Shown here in pieces: positions 49,986-58,333 of a stretch of DNA of 64,000 nt (within the stretch, counting starts at the first letter, position 1; the number at the start of each line of letters is the position of its first letter). The stretch spans positions 1,798,001-1,862,000 of the forward strand of contig NZ_CP117866.1 in assembly GCF_028736035.1 (NCBI RefSeq), given 5' to 3'. The translations under genes and the position numbers were made by a program. The notes under the pieces are model-generated. The model saw only the letters and a list, made by a program, of their open reading frames with translations. It had not been told where the DNA came from and made no database searches. The stretch comes from Streptomyces sp. T12. Lineage in GTDB: Bacteria > Actinomycetota > Actinomycetes > Streptomycetales > Streptomycetaceae.

Positions 49986-50099
49986 GGACCCGCACTCCTG
50001 TTGTGTCCTTCCGGCGTACGGCGCAAACGGCCCGGGTATCACCAAACGGGCAGAAGGCGGTGCGTCAGCTGCCAAGGGTGAACGAGGGGTTGTGTAGGT

Positions 50100-50828
50100 A
50101 TGGCGTGCTGGTATGAGGGCCCGCTGGCGGCATTCGACACGGAGACGACAGGCGTGGACGTCGAGACCGACCGGATCGTTTCGGCGGCCGTCGTCGTCCA
50201 GGACGCCCCGGGCACCCGGCCGCGGGTGACCCGGTGGCTGGTGAACCCGGGCGTGCCGGTGCCGGAGGCGGCGACGGCGGTGCACGGACTGACGGAGGAG
50301 CATCTGCAGCGCAACGGCCGCTGGCCGGCGCCGGTGATGCATGAGATAGCCGAGGAACTGGCCGGACAGGCCGCGGCGGCCCGGCCGCTCGTGGTGATGA
50401 ACGCGCCGTTCGATCTGACGCTGCTGGACCGCGAGTTGCGCCGCCATCGCGCCTCGTCGCTGGACCACTGGTTCGAGGCGACGCCCCTGTTGGTGCTCGA
50501 TCCGCGCGTCCTGGACAAGCATCTGGACCGCTATCGCAAGGGTCGCCGCACCCTGACCGACCTGTGCGCGCACTACGAAGTCACGCTGGACGGCGCGCAC
50601 GACGCGGCGGCCGACGCGCTGGCCTCGCTCGAGGTCGTCCGGGCGGTGGGACGCCGTTTCGCGGCCCGCCTCGAGCGCCTGTCCCCCGCCGAGCTGCACA
50701 CGCTGCAGGCGGTGTGGCACGCGGCGCAGGCACGCGGGTTGCAGGCGTGGTTCGCGCGCAGCGGCAGCGAGGAGGCGGTGGACCCGGCGTGGCCACTGCG
50801 GCCGGACCTGCCGGCGGCAGCCGCCTAG
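50100..50828 (+). CDS. DEDDh 3'-5' exonuclease (DnaQ/epsilon-like)
   Basis: The 242 residues contain all exo motifs: Exo I FDTETTGVD (about 12-20), Exo II NAPFDLTLLDRE (about 101-112), and Exo III GAHDAAADALAS (about 166-177), where H-x(4)-D gives the DEDDh type. The C-terminal 60 residues (ELHTLQAVWHAAQARGLQAWF) match the actinobacterial subgroup. It lacks the polymerase-binding tail of DnaQ, so it is more likely a stand-alone proofreading or repair nuclease. It is divergent from the DUF4365 operon and convergent with tRNA-Val. Confidence 0.93.
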   Translation: MACWYEGPLAAFDTETTGVDVETDRIVSAAVVVQDAPGTRPRVTRWLVNPGVPVPEAATAVHGLTEEHLQRNGRWPAPVMHEIAEELAGQAAAARPLVVMNAPFDLTLLDRELRRHRASSLDHWFEATPLLVLDPRVLDKHLDRYRKGRRTLTDLCAHYEVTLDGAHDAAADALASLEVVRAVGRRFAARLERLSPAELHTLQAVWHAAQARGLQAWFARSGSEEAVDPAWPLRPDLPAAAA

Positions 50829-50849
50829 GTGCGCGAGGCGTACAAAAAA

Positions 50850-50873
50850 GCCGGTCCGCTGCTGCGGACCGGC
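50850..50873 (-). terminator. Intrinsic terminator of tRNA-Val(CAC) copy 1
   Basis: A perfect 10-bp stem (50850-50859 with 50864-50873). On the minus strand it is followed by TTTTTT (50844-50849), a textbook intrinsic terminator that is uncommon in this genome. It starts 9 bases beyond the tRNA. Confidence 0.9.
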
Positions 50874-50882
50874 CTTTCCCGG

Positions 50883-50954
50883 TGGGCGATACTGGGTTCG
50901 AACCAGTGACCTCTTCGGTGTGAACGAAGCGCTCTCCCACTGAGCTAATCGCCC
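50883..50954 (-). tRNA. tRNA-Val(CAC), copy 1
   Basis: 72 bases including discriminator A. Acceptor stem GGGCGAT/ATCGCCC, D-arm GCTC...GAGC, anticodon arm CTTCG-TTCACAC-CGAAG with anticodon CAC, and T-arm ACTGG-TTCGAAC-CCAGT. All stems pair. It reads GUG, a very common Val codon in this genome. CCA is not encoded. The sequence is identical to the copy at 58665-58736. Confidence 0.96.
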
Positions 50955-50967
50955 GGGAACGCACTGA

Positions 50968-50997
50968 ACAATACAGGTCCCCGCGCGTTTCCTTCAA
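50968..50997 (-). promoter_or_regulatory. Promoter of tRNA-Val(CAC) copy 1
   Basis: On the minus strand, TTGAAG (50992-50997), an 18-base spacer, then TATTGT (50968-50973). The predicted start is about 7 bases before the mature tRNA. Confidence 0.65.
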
Positions 50998-51524
50998 ACC
51001 GCTTGAGGACCGCCGTCATGACCACCTTCATGATCACGTTCATGACCACGTTCATGACCGCCTTGACGACCGCCTTGGTGACCACCGGCCAAGTACGCCA
51101 CCAGTCCGCGCCGCCCGGCCCGCATCATCAGCCAGTGGTTGGCGCGGAAGACGGGCCGCCCGGGTACGGCGAAACGCCGCAGCAGCGGCTTGTTCACATC
51201 GACGACCTGGTCGTAGCGGGCGATGCTTCCGCTGCCCTCAGGCGTGACGGTCCAGCGCGCCCAGCCCTCGATGTCACCGGACATGGCGATCTCCAGCACC
51301 CCCGCTTCCGGGTCGCGCCGCTCCTCGCGCGCGGTGAAGGTCATGTCGTACGGCAGGACGGAGCGGATCGTGATCACGCCGGTGGTGTCGTCGATCCGGT
51401 TCACCTCCCGCACCTGGGGCCACCAGCGGGGGTAGTCCTCGGCCTGTTCCAGCAGGCCGTAGACGGTGGCGGGCGGTGCGGGCAGGGCCCACAGGCTGCG
51501 GAAGCGGTAGTGGCTCCAGTCCAT
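50994..51524 (-). CDS. SRPBCC (polyketide cyclase/dehydrase-like) protein with His/Gly-rich tail
   Basis: The 176 residues have an SRPBCC ligand-binding fold over about 1-145: MDWSHYRFRSLWALPAPPATV, then YGLLEQAEDYPRWWPQVREV (typical START-like opening) and the VVDVNKPLLRRFAVPGRPVF helix region. The ligand is unknown. The last 30 residues are a low-complexity tail of G, H, E, R and D (GGHERGHERDHEGGHDGG), encoded by 12-bp tandem repeats. The start is ATG 51522-51524. The gene end overlaps the promoter of the tRNA, so readthrough into the tRNA is possible. Confidence 0.85.
   Translation of the reverse strand: MDWSHYRFRSLWALPAPPATVYGLLEQAEDYPRWWPQVREVNRIDDTTGVITIRSVLPYDMTFTAREERRDPEAGVLEIAMSGDIEGWARWTVTPEGSGSIARYDQVVDVNKPLLRRFAVPGRPVFRANHWLMMRAGRRGLVAYLAGGHQGGRQGGHERGHERDHEGGHDGGPQAV
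51018..51085. repeat. 12-bp tandem repeat inside the SRPBCC gene
   Basis: About 5.5 imperfect units of a 12-mer close to ATGACCACGTTC, in frame with the gene, each adding four residues of the H-E-R/G type to the protein tail. Unit number could vary by slippage without breaking the frame. Confidence 0.8.
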
Positions 51525-51630
51525 GGGCCGAGTCTGCCGCGTCCAGGGGGTGTCCGCCGCATCTGAGGACGTTCTGAGTACGCGTACTCATTGCCCTACG
51601 ACGTGACGTGGACCACACTCCCAGGCATGC

Positions 51631-51658
51631 GAGCGCCGCCGCCCGTGCGGCGGCGCTC
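51631..51658 (-). terminator. Hairpin after the rhamnogalacturonan lyase gene
   Basis: A perfect 12-bp stem (51631-51642 with 51647-51658) with loop CCGT, 19 bases past the stop codon on the minus strand. It is the likely end of the import-lyase operon. Confidence 0.8.
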
Positions 51659-51677
51659 CTTCTGCCCAACCGGCCCG

Positions 51678-54416
51678 CTAGGACGGCATCTTGTCGCCCA
51701 GCAGCGCCAGGTTCTCAATGGCCGCCAGGCCGTACAGCGCGGTGTCGTTGGTCGACACCCACGCCGCTTCACTGCCCGGGACCAGCGCGTCCGGGCCGGT
51801 CACCTTCTCCGTCTTCCAGGGCGCCGACTCCTTGTAGCCGTCGGAGTTGTAGAACTTCTCCCACGCGCGCGTGGCGAGCTTCGCGTCGCCGGTCTGGACG
51901 GCGGCGTACGCGTCGAGGCGCGAGTGGCCCTGGAAGAGGATCAGGCTGCCGAAGTTGGAGCCGTAGCGTGCCGCCTGTTCGGCCTTGGTGGCGTTGAAGT
52001 AACGGCAGTAGTCGAAGTACGCCTCATTGAACTTCGGCATGTCCACGAGGTCGATGAGTTCGGCGCAGAGCTCGTTGAGGCCGAAGACGGCGGACAGGTG
52101 CGAGACCCCGACGACCGGTGTCGGGGCGACCGCGAACTTGCCCGTGTCGAGGTCGTACAAGCCACTGCCCTGTACGAAGCCGTTGGGCTGGGCGGCGATG
52201 CCCTCCATCGTCGACAGCACGCGCGCCTTGGCCTTCTCCCACTTCGGGCCCTTGCGCTCCCACTCCGTCAGCCAGGCCGAGACCAGGCCGCTCCAGTCCG
52301 TACCGAAGCCGATCGACAGGGCGTGCCGGTCGGGGGTGTAGGGGTCGGTGCGGACCTTGCGCAGCGGGTCGAGCACGAGGAACGTCTCGTCGGAGTCGAC
52401 GTTGGCGTGCATGAGGTCGCCGACGCGTTCGTCGGCGGTGAGGAAGTAGTAGTAGCGGCGATACGTCGTGTTGGCGATGCGCTGCTGCTTGGCGCTGTCG
52501 GCGTAGTGCTGGACGCCGTGCCGGGTGCCGAGGCCCGCCCATTTGCCGAGGTGGTAGACGTCGACCTCGCCGGTGTGCCGGGTCATCGCCTCGGCGAACC
52601 GGAAGATGTCCGCGCGGCCGCTGCGGATGTACGCGAACCACAGCCAAAGGTCAGGCGAGAGCTCGGAGTTGTCCCAGGCGTAGCCGCCGATGTCGTACCG
52701 CCACTGGTGCCTGACGGTGTCGTAGGTGTGCATGATGTCGCCGTAGTCCCAGAAGCCGTACCAACGGCGTTGCTCCACCTGGTCCTTGTAGTAGGTGAAG
52801 AGGAAGTCGAGGTGGTCCTCGATCTTCGCCTTCGCCGGGGTCGAGCGGTCGGGCTCCGAGTACAGGCCCGGCCCGAACACCTTCGCCTTGATGAGCTGCT
52901 TGGGCGGGGCGGCGAGCTGCGGCAGCACCCGTACCGCCTCGACCTGCTGGGCCAGGGTCGCCGGTGAGGGCGTCGACTCGTTGACCCAGAAGAGGAGTTC
53001 GGAGGTGCGGGCGATGCCGTACGGCGTGCCGAACTCGGGCTCGTAGTCCTCGTAGGTGATGTTGAGGCCTTCGAGCTGTTCGGCAAAGGTGTCCTGGCCC
53101 ATGCCGTCATGGTAGAAGCGCAGGTCCATGGGCTGCGCCTCGGGCGACCAGAGCCACATGGTGACCTCGGCCTCCTCGGTGTGGGCGTCGCGGATGTCGA
53201 GCTGGGCGGGGAACTTCTCCCAGAAGTCGCGCAGCCCGAAGGAGAATCCGCCGCTGACGCCACCGACGTACCCGAAGCCGGACGCCCGCTTGCCGCCGCC
53301 GGCCCCGATCCAGCCGTGGCCCTTCTTGGTCCTCTTGCGCAGGGTGAAGCCGTCGGCGGAGAGCTGGGAGAGGGTGTAGTCGCCCCACTCGGGGATGTAC
53401 TGCAGCCGGGTGGTGACCCGCTGGTCCCAGGTGGACGGGTCGGGCAGCTTCTGCCCCGCGAACTGCGCCGCCTGTACGGCCGCCCCCGGGTCGCGGCGCA
53501 GTCCGGTGATGCCCTTGACGGCCTCGCGGAGCATGCCGGTGCCCTCGCCGCCGATGCGGATGTGGCGGTCGTAGGACGCGTCGCGCATCGGCACGGTGAA
53601 GCGCACGCCGATGCCGCGGATGAAGTCGCCGCCGGCCTTGCCCGGCTCCTGCGTGCCGTCGTAGGTGATGGTGTGCACCATGCGGAAGGAGTCGGCGCCG
53701 GCGTAGAAGTAGAGCCGGATGGAGAAGGGGAGCCAACTCCGGGTGCCCTTGCGGTGCTTGCCGTCGATGCGGACGACCGCGCGGACCGGGCCCTCCTGCT
53801 CGACGGTGACGTCGGAGATGGCCCCCTCGAACCGCTCGGTCTTGACCGCGCCCTGGTCCTCGTCCTCGATCTCCGGCTGGCGGATCAGCACGAGCCGCCC
53901 GTTCTTGGCGATCTCGGTGGAGCCGCGGGTGACCGACTTGATGATCGTGGCGCCGGACTTGCCGATCTTCGCCCTGATGACGCCGGTGGAGACGTCGATG
54001 GTGCCGCCGCTCTTGTCGACGGTGACCTTCTTGTCCGGTACGGCGGCCTCGCCGGCGGCGAGGGTGAGCTTGCCGGTGCCCGAGCTCACCGCGTGGGCCG
54101 TCCACTTCAGGGAGCCGTCCGGCCAGTAGGCGATCGGCCAGGACTGCACGGGCACGGACTTGCCGTCCGCGTCCGTCACCGCGAACGCCTGGTCCTCCTG
54201 GTACGTGCCCTTCGGCCACGGCACACCCACGGTGGAGCCGGGCGCGGCACCCAGGCCGCCGTCCTCCAGCCAGTCGAGGGTCACGGGGTCGGCATCGGCA
54301 TCGGCGGCTCTCGGCGCGGCCTGCGCGTCCTTGGCTCCCAGTGCCCAGCTGAACTGCGCGGCGGCGCCGGCGACGGCGGCCGCCTTGAGGATGGACCTGC
54401 GGGGGATGGGGGACAT
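51678..54416 (-). CDS. Tat-exported exo-rhamnogalacturonan lyase family protein (PL26/PcRGLX-like)
   Basis: 912 residues from ATG 54414-54416. The twin-arginine signal is RRSILKAAAVAGAAAQFSWA, with cleavage near AQA (about residue 35). The body has the three-part organisation of PcRGLX-type proteins: an N-terminal beta domain (WPKGTYQEDQAF; SWPIAYWPDGSLKWTAHAV), a middle beta-sandwich, and a helical toroid with YKDQVEQRRWYGFWDYGDIM, HQWRYDIGGYAWDN and RHTGEVDVYHLGKWAGLGTRHGVQHY, which holds the expected His/Tyr/Asp active-site residues. In the family it cleaves rhamnogalacturonan main chain from an end. The assignment is from memory of family signatures. It is last in the operon. Confidence 0.8.
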   Translation of the reverse strand: MSPIPRRSILKAAAVAGAAAQFSWALGAKDAQAAPRAADADADPVTLDWLEDGGLGAAPGSTVGVPWPKGTYQEDQAFAVTDADGKSVPVQSWPIAYWPDGSLKWTAHAVSSGTGKLTLAAGEAAVPDKKVTVDKSGGTIDVSTGVIRAKIGKSGATIIKSVTRGSTEIAKNGRLVLIRQPEIEDEDQGAVKTERFEGAISDVTVEQEGPVRAVVRIDGKHRKGTRSWLPFSIRLYFYAGADSFRMVHTITYDGTQEPGKAGGDFIRGIGVRFTVPMRDASYDRHIRIGGEGTGMLREAVKGITGLRRDPGAAVQAAQFAGQKLPDPSTWDQRVTTRLQYIPEWGDYTLSQLSADGFTLRKRTKKGHGWIGAGGGKRASGFGYVGGVSGGFSFGLRDFWEKFPAQLDIRDAHTEEAEVTMWLWSPEAQPMDLRFYHDGMGQDTFAEQLEGLNITYEDYEPEFGTPYGIARTSELLFWVNESTPSPATLAQQVEAVRVLPQLAAPPKQLIKAKVFGPGLYSEPDRSTPAKAKIEDHLDFLFTYYKDQVEQRRWYGFWDYGDIMHTYDTVRHQWRYDIGGYAWDNSELSPDLWLWFAYIRSGRADIFRFAEAMTRHTGEVDVYHLGKWAGLGTRHGVQHYADSAKQQRIANTTYRRYYYFLTADERVGDLMHANVDSDETFLVLDPLRKVRTDPYTPDRHALSIGFGTDWSGLVSAWLTEWERKGPKWEKAKARVLSTMEGIAAQPNGFVQGSGLYDLDTGKFAVAPTPVVGVSHLSAVFGLNELCAELIDLVDMPKFNEAYFDYCRYFNATKAEQAARYGSNFGSLILFQGHSRLDAYAAVQTGDAKLATRAWEKFYNSDGYKESAPWKTEKVTGPDALVPGSEAAWVSTNDTALYGLAAIENLALLGDKMPS

Positions 54417-54548
54417 GGCCTTTCCTTCCGTGCGGGATGCAAGGGGGTGGGCAGGGGCATGACAGAGAGAGGCGCGGCGCCGGGGGCACCGACCTTGTGC
54501 GCGGACACCGCCCGTCAGCGGTGCCGCATCGTGCGCGGGCACCGCCTC

Positions 54549-55139
54549 TCAGCGGCGCCGGTACCGCTCCTCCACGGCGACGGCGGCCGCCGCGACGGCC
54601 CCGAGGACGGGGACCGCCAGCGGTGCGATGAACGCGGCGGACAGGGCTACGACGCCCAGCCCGCCGACGATCAGAAAGGACCCGGCGGGATCGAGCACGG
54701 TCCGGCGCCCGGCGTCCGCGAGCAGCGCCCGCCAGGAGGTGCCCGGCGTCCAGACGGCCGCCGCCCGCAGCAGGGCCACGACCAGTCCGATCAGGGCGAA
54801 GATTCCCACCGCCCCGACGAACGGCCCGCCGGGGATCCCGGCCCGTGCGGCCTGGACGTCCACCCAGACCGCCGCGGCGGCCGCCCAGCCGGCGAGCCCG
54901 ACGACCCACCCGCCGCGCATGGCCGCCCGGAAGTCCGCGACGAACTCCCGCCAGCCGCCGCCCTCATGACGGGTACGTCGCCGCAGATGCCGGGCGCCGG
55001 CGGCGAAGGCGGCGGGGTAGGTGACGACCCCGAGGCAGGCCACGGCGATCCACACACCGGTGAGCAAAGACTCGGCGAAGACCGCGAAGCGCTCGCCGAA
55101 CACGGACTCCTTACGTGCCTTCACGCGTGCTTGCGCCAT
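54549..55139 (-). CDS. DUF624 (YesL-like) membrane protein
   Basis: The 196 residues have five likely helices. The first, FAESLLTGVWIAVACLGVVTYPAAFAAG, matches the opening of DUF624 proteins (E..LLTG.W...C.PVVT..AA). B. subtilis yesL of this family sits in the rhamnogalacturonan utilisation cluster, and here it lies between the permease genes and the lyase. A biochemical role is unknown; a helper in transport or assembly is inferred from context. The start is ATG 55137-55139, 20 bases after the second permease gene. Confidence 0.72.
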   Translation of the reverse strand: MAQARVKARKESVFGERFAVFAESLLTGVWIAVACLGVVTYPAAFAAGARHLRRRTRHEGGGWREFVADFRAAMRGGWVVGLAGWAAAAAVWVDVQAARAGIPGGPFVGAVGIFALIGLVVALLRAAAVWTPGTSWRALLADAGRRTVLDPAGSFLIVGGLGVVALSAAFIAPLAVPVLGAVAAAAVAVEERYRRR

Positions 55140-55159
55140 GGTGACCGCCTCAGCCCTTC

Positions 55160-56032
55160 TCACTTCAGTCCGGACGTCGCCATGCCGTCGATGAGGTAGC
55201 GCTGGAAGGCCATGAAGAAGGCGATGACCGGGATCAGCGCCACCAGCGACATCGCGATCATGCTGCCGTAGTTGGAGATGCCCTCCTGGTCGCGGAACAT
55301 CATCAGGCCGAGCGAAACGGTGTACTTCTCGGGGGTGTTGAGGTAGATCAACGGCCCCATGAAGTCGTTCCACGCGTTGATGAAGGTGAAGATGGCGCTG
55401 GTGATGAGGGCGGGGCGGCACAAGGGCAGCACGATGGACCAGTAGGTCCTCAGGTGCCCGCAGCCGTCGAGCTTGGCGGCCTCGTCCAGCTCGCGCGGCA
55501 GGCCGCGCATGAACTGCACCATCAGGAAGACGAAGAACGCCTCCGTGGCCAGGAATTTGCCTGCTACGAGCGGCACCAGCGTGTCGACGAGTTCCAGCTT
55601 GCGGAACATCACGTACTGCGGGATGAGCAGGACGTGGTACGGCAGCAGCAGTGTGCCGATCATCAGCGTGAACAGCAGGTTCCGCCCGGCGAACCGGATC
55701 TTGGCGAAGGCGTACGCGGTCAGCGAGCTGGACAGCACGACACCGACCACGGCGAGGCCCGCGTACATCAGCGAGTTCGTGAAGAAGGTGCTGATGGAGA
55801 TGCCGGAGATGCCGTCGGCGAGCCCGGAGAAGTTCGCCCAGACCGGCTTGATGGGCAGCAGGTCGATGCTGGCGATGATGTCCTTGCTCGGCTTGAACGA
55901 GGCACCGACCACCCAGATCACCGGATACAGGACGACCGCGAGGACGACGAGCGCACCCACGTGCCAGGCGATCGATCCGGTGCGCCGCCGCTCACTGGCG
56001 GTGCGCGCGACAGGAGTGCTGACAGTGGTCAC
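55160..56032 (-). CDS. Sugar ABC transporter permease, MalG type
   Basis: Inner-membrane subunit of a carbohydrate importer. 290 residues from GTG 56030-56032, overlapping the upstream permease by four bases. Six helices are expected. The EAA loop that contacts the ATPase is LPRELDEAAKLDGCGHLRTYWSIVLPL (E-A-A-x-x-D-G pattern). The C-terminus FQRYLIDGMATSGLK is typical of the CUT1 family. No ATP-binding subunit gene lies nearby. Confidence 0.94.
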   Translation of the reverse strand: MTTVSTPVARTASERRRTGSIAWHVGALVVLAVVLYPVIWVVGASFKPSKDIIASIDLLPIKPVWANFSGLADGISGISISTFFTNSLMYAGLAVVGVVLSSSLTAYAFAKIRFAGRNLLFTLMIGTLLLPYHVLLIPQYVMFRKLELVDTLVPLVAGKFLATEAFFVFLMVQFMRGLPRELDEAAKLDGCGHLRTYWSIVLPLCRPALITSAIFTFINAWNDFMGPLIYLNTPEKYTVSLGLMMFRDQEGISNYGSMIAMSLVALIPVIAFFMAFQRYLIDGMATSGLK

Positions 56033-56985
56033 TTGGCGGCCTCCTCGTAGTGCACCCACTTCTTCTGCGACCAGAACAGGACCGCCGTGACCAGCGCCAC
56101 CGCGACCACCAGCGTCCAGGCCATCGCGGAGGCGAAGCCCATCTGGGCCTCCTTGAAGCCCTTCTGGTAGAGGTAACAGGTGTAGACGAGGGTGGCGTCG
56201 GCCGGCCCGCACTGGGTGTTGGAGACCACATACGCGGACCCGAACACCTGGAACGCGTGGATGGACTCCAGCAGCACGTTGAAGAACAGCACGGGGGAGA
56301 TCATCGGCAGCGTGATGTTCCAGAACCGCCGCAAGGGACCGGCCCCGTCCATCTCCGCGGCCTCGTACAACTCCCGCGGAACCTGCTTGAGGCCGGCCAG
56401 GAAGATGACCATCGGCGCGCCGAACTGCCAGATGCTCAGGGCCACCAGCGCGTAGATGACGTAGTCGGGGTTGCCGATCCAGCCGCCCACGTCGAGCCCG
56501 AAGATCTTCTGCGTACGGTCCACGATCGCGTCGTCCGAGAACAGCGCCCGCCACACGAAGCCCACGGAGACGCTGGCACCGATGAGCGAGGGCATGTAGA
56601 ACGCGGCCCGGTACAGGCCCTGTCCGCGCCGCTTCTGCGCGAGCAGCAGCGCGACGCCCAGCGCGAGCAGGAGCTTCAGCGGAGTGGCCACGACGACGTA
56701 TTTCAGCGTGACCTCGACCGACTTCTGCCAGCGCGGGTCCTGGAACATCGTCGTGAAGTTGTCGAACCCGACCCACTCGGGCGGCGTGAACAGGTTGTAC
56801 CGGGTGAACGCGTAGTACAGCGACGCGATCATCGGCCCCGCCGTGAGCACCAGGAACCCGGCGATCCACGGCGACATGAAGAGATAGCCGGCGATGTTCT
56901 CGCGGCGCCGCCCGCGCCGCCCGGCGACGGGAGCGGCGGACCGCTTCACGGCCGAGCGCGCGGGCGCTTCCTTGACGAGCGTCAT
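56029..56985 (-). CDS. Sugar ABC transporter permease, MalF type
   Basis: 318 residues starting MTLVKEAPARSAVKRSAAP. Helix 1 is ENIAGYLFMSPWIAGFLVLT, and six helices follow. The EAA loop is VPRELYEAAEMDGAGPLRRFW. Pairs with the MalG-type permease to form the membrane pore. It starts 14 bases after the solute-binding protein stop. Confidence 0.94.
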   Translation of the reverse strand: MTLVKEAPARSAVKRSAAPVAGRRGRRRENIAGYLFMSPWIAGFLVLTAGPMIASLYYAFTRYNLFTPPEWVGFDNFTTMFQDPRWQKSVEVTLKYVVVATPLKLLLALGVALLLAQKRRGQGLYRAAFYMPSLIGASVSVGFVWRALFSDDAIVDRTQKIFGLDVGGWIGNPDYVIYALVALSIWQFGAPMVIFLAGLKQVPRELYEAAEMDGAGPLRRFWNITLPMISPVLFFNVLLESIHAFQVFGSAYVVSNTQCGPADATLVYTCYLYQKGFKEAQMGFASAMAWTLVVAVALVTAVLFWSQKKWVHYEEAAK

Positions 56986-56999
56986 GGTGGTACGTCCCC

Positions 57000-58286
57000 T
57001 CAGCCCGCGAACGCGGCCTTGGCCTCACTGAACAGCGCCTTGGCGGCGTCGGCCGGCTTCTTCTTGCCCTGGGCGACCTCGCCGCCGATGCGCAGGAACG
57101 CCGCCTCGATGACGTCGGCGCCCGACGGGTGCGGGGTGATCTTCCCGAGCACGCCGGCCTTGGCGACCTCTTCCTCGTACGCCTTGACGCCCTTGTTGTT
57201 CTCGTCGGTGGGCGTGAACGCGTCGTACTGCTCGGTCGTGGCGAGGATGCCGCGGTCGTAGCCCATGATCTTGCCGACCTCGGGGTCATGGACCATGAAG
57301 TCGATGAACTGGGCGACTTCCTTGGGATGCTTGGTCCCCGAGAAGGCGCTGAGCATCAGCGAACCGAGGTACTGGCCGGTGTCCTTGCCGTCCGTGGTGG
57401 GGATCGGCGCGAGCCCGTAGTCCGACTCGCCCTCGCCCTCGTAGCGGATGGAGAAGTTGTCCCAGGTGAACTCGGACGCGGCGAGCCCGGCCGACAGACC
57501 CGACTTCGGGTAGACCTGCTCGATCTTCTTGGGGTCGGCGACGAGCCCGGACTTCACGCGCTTGTAGCCGTCCTCCCACCACTGCGTCAGATCGTCCTCG
57601 GTGAAGCCGAGATCGGAGTCGGTGAAGAAGGCCTTGCCGTTCTGACGCAGGTACAGGTCGTACAGGTACATGATGTTGAAGTAGCTGGTGTCACCGGCAA
57701 TCTTCAGCTTGTCCTGGATCGTCTGCAGCGCGTCGAAGTACTCGTCCCAGGTCCAGCCCATCTTCGCCTCGACGCCCGCCTTCTTGAAGGCCTTGAGGTC
57801 GATGACGAGTGCCATGGTGTTGGCGCCGACGGGGATGCCGAGCTGCTTGCCGTCGACCTGACCGTTCGCCAGAACGCCGTTGCGGAAGTTGTCCAGGCTC
57901 AGATTTCCGGCGTCCGCCTGCGACTTGAGATCCAACAGAACACCACGCTTGTCGTACTTGCGCAGGAAACCGACCGCATTCTGGAAAACGTCCGGCGGAT
58001 TTCCACCGGAGGCCTGGGTCTGGAACTTCTCCCAGAACGCCGCGTAGTCGGTGAATTCGGGCTTGATCTTGATCTTCGGGTACTTCTTCTCGAAGAGCGC
58101 GATCGTCTTCTTGATGGCGATGGTGCGCGGCTCGCCACCCCACCACGCGTAACGGAGTGTCACGGTCCCGTCTCCGGAACCACTGTCGCCCCCGCATCCG
58201 GTCGTCGCGGCGAGCCCGAGCGTGGCCGTCGAGGCCCCCGCCACCTTCAGGATCGTACGCCTCTCAACATTCCTGCTGGTTCTCAT
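57000..58286 (-). CDS. Sugar-binding lipoprotein of the CUT1 transporter
   Basis: 428 residues. The signal is RTSRNVERRTILKVAGASTA followed by TLGLAATTGCGG, whose TTGC forms the lipobox Cys, with a twin-Arg (ERRTIL) also present, so Tat-dependent lipoprotein export is possible. The cluster-1 binding-protein body (TLRYAWWGGEPRTIAIKKTI; YPKIKIKPEFTDYAAFWEKF) follows. Ligand inferred from the linked lyase: unsaturated rhamnogalacturonan fragments. First gene of the operon; GGGGAGG Shine-Dalgarno ahead of the ATG. Confidence 0.92.
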   Translation of the reverse strand: MRTSRNVERRTILKVAGASTATLGLAATTGCGGDSGSGDGTVTLRYAWWGGEPRTIAIKKTIALFEKKYPKIKIKPEFTDYAAFWEKFQTQASGGNPPDVFQNAVGFLRKYDKRGVLLDLKSQADAGNLSLDNFRNGVLANGQVDGKQLGIPVGANTMALVIDLKAFKKAGVEAKMGWTWDEYFDALQTIQDKLKIAGDTSYFNIMYLYDLYLRQNGKAFFTDSDLGFTEDDLTQWWEDGYKRVKSGLVADPKKIEQVYPKSGLSAGLAASEFTWDNFSIRYEGEGESDYGLAPIPTTDGKDTGQYLGSLMLSAFSGTKHPKEVAQFIDFMVHDPEVGKIMGYDRGILATTEQYDAFTPTDENNKGVKAYEEEVAKAGVLGKITPHPSGADVIEAAFLRIGGEVAQGKKKPADAAKALFSEAKAAFAG

Positions 58287-58333
58287 CGTCGAGCCTCCCC
58301 GCGCAGCGTCGCCGCCGCCTGCATGAATCGTTT

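Noticed and set aside
51018..51085. CRISPR-like array
   Set aside because: Units are 12 bp with no spacers and lie in frame inside a gene.
53109..55199. 696-codon plus-strand frame across the lyase and YesL-like genes
   Set aside because: Crosses two real genes on the other strand and the gap between them; low-complexity translation.
56033..57289. Upstream extension of the MalG-type permease to 709 codons
   Set aside because: The extra 419 residues are Arg/Pro/Ala-rich out-of-frame translation of the neighbouring permease; the GTG at 56032 gives a standard-length protein.
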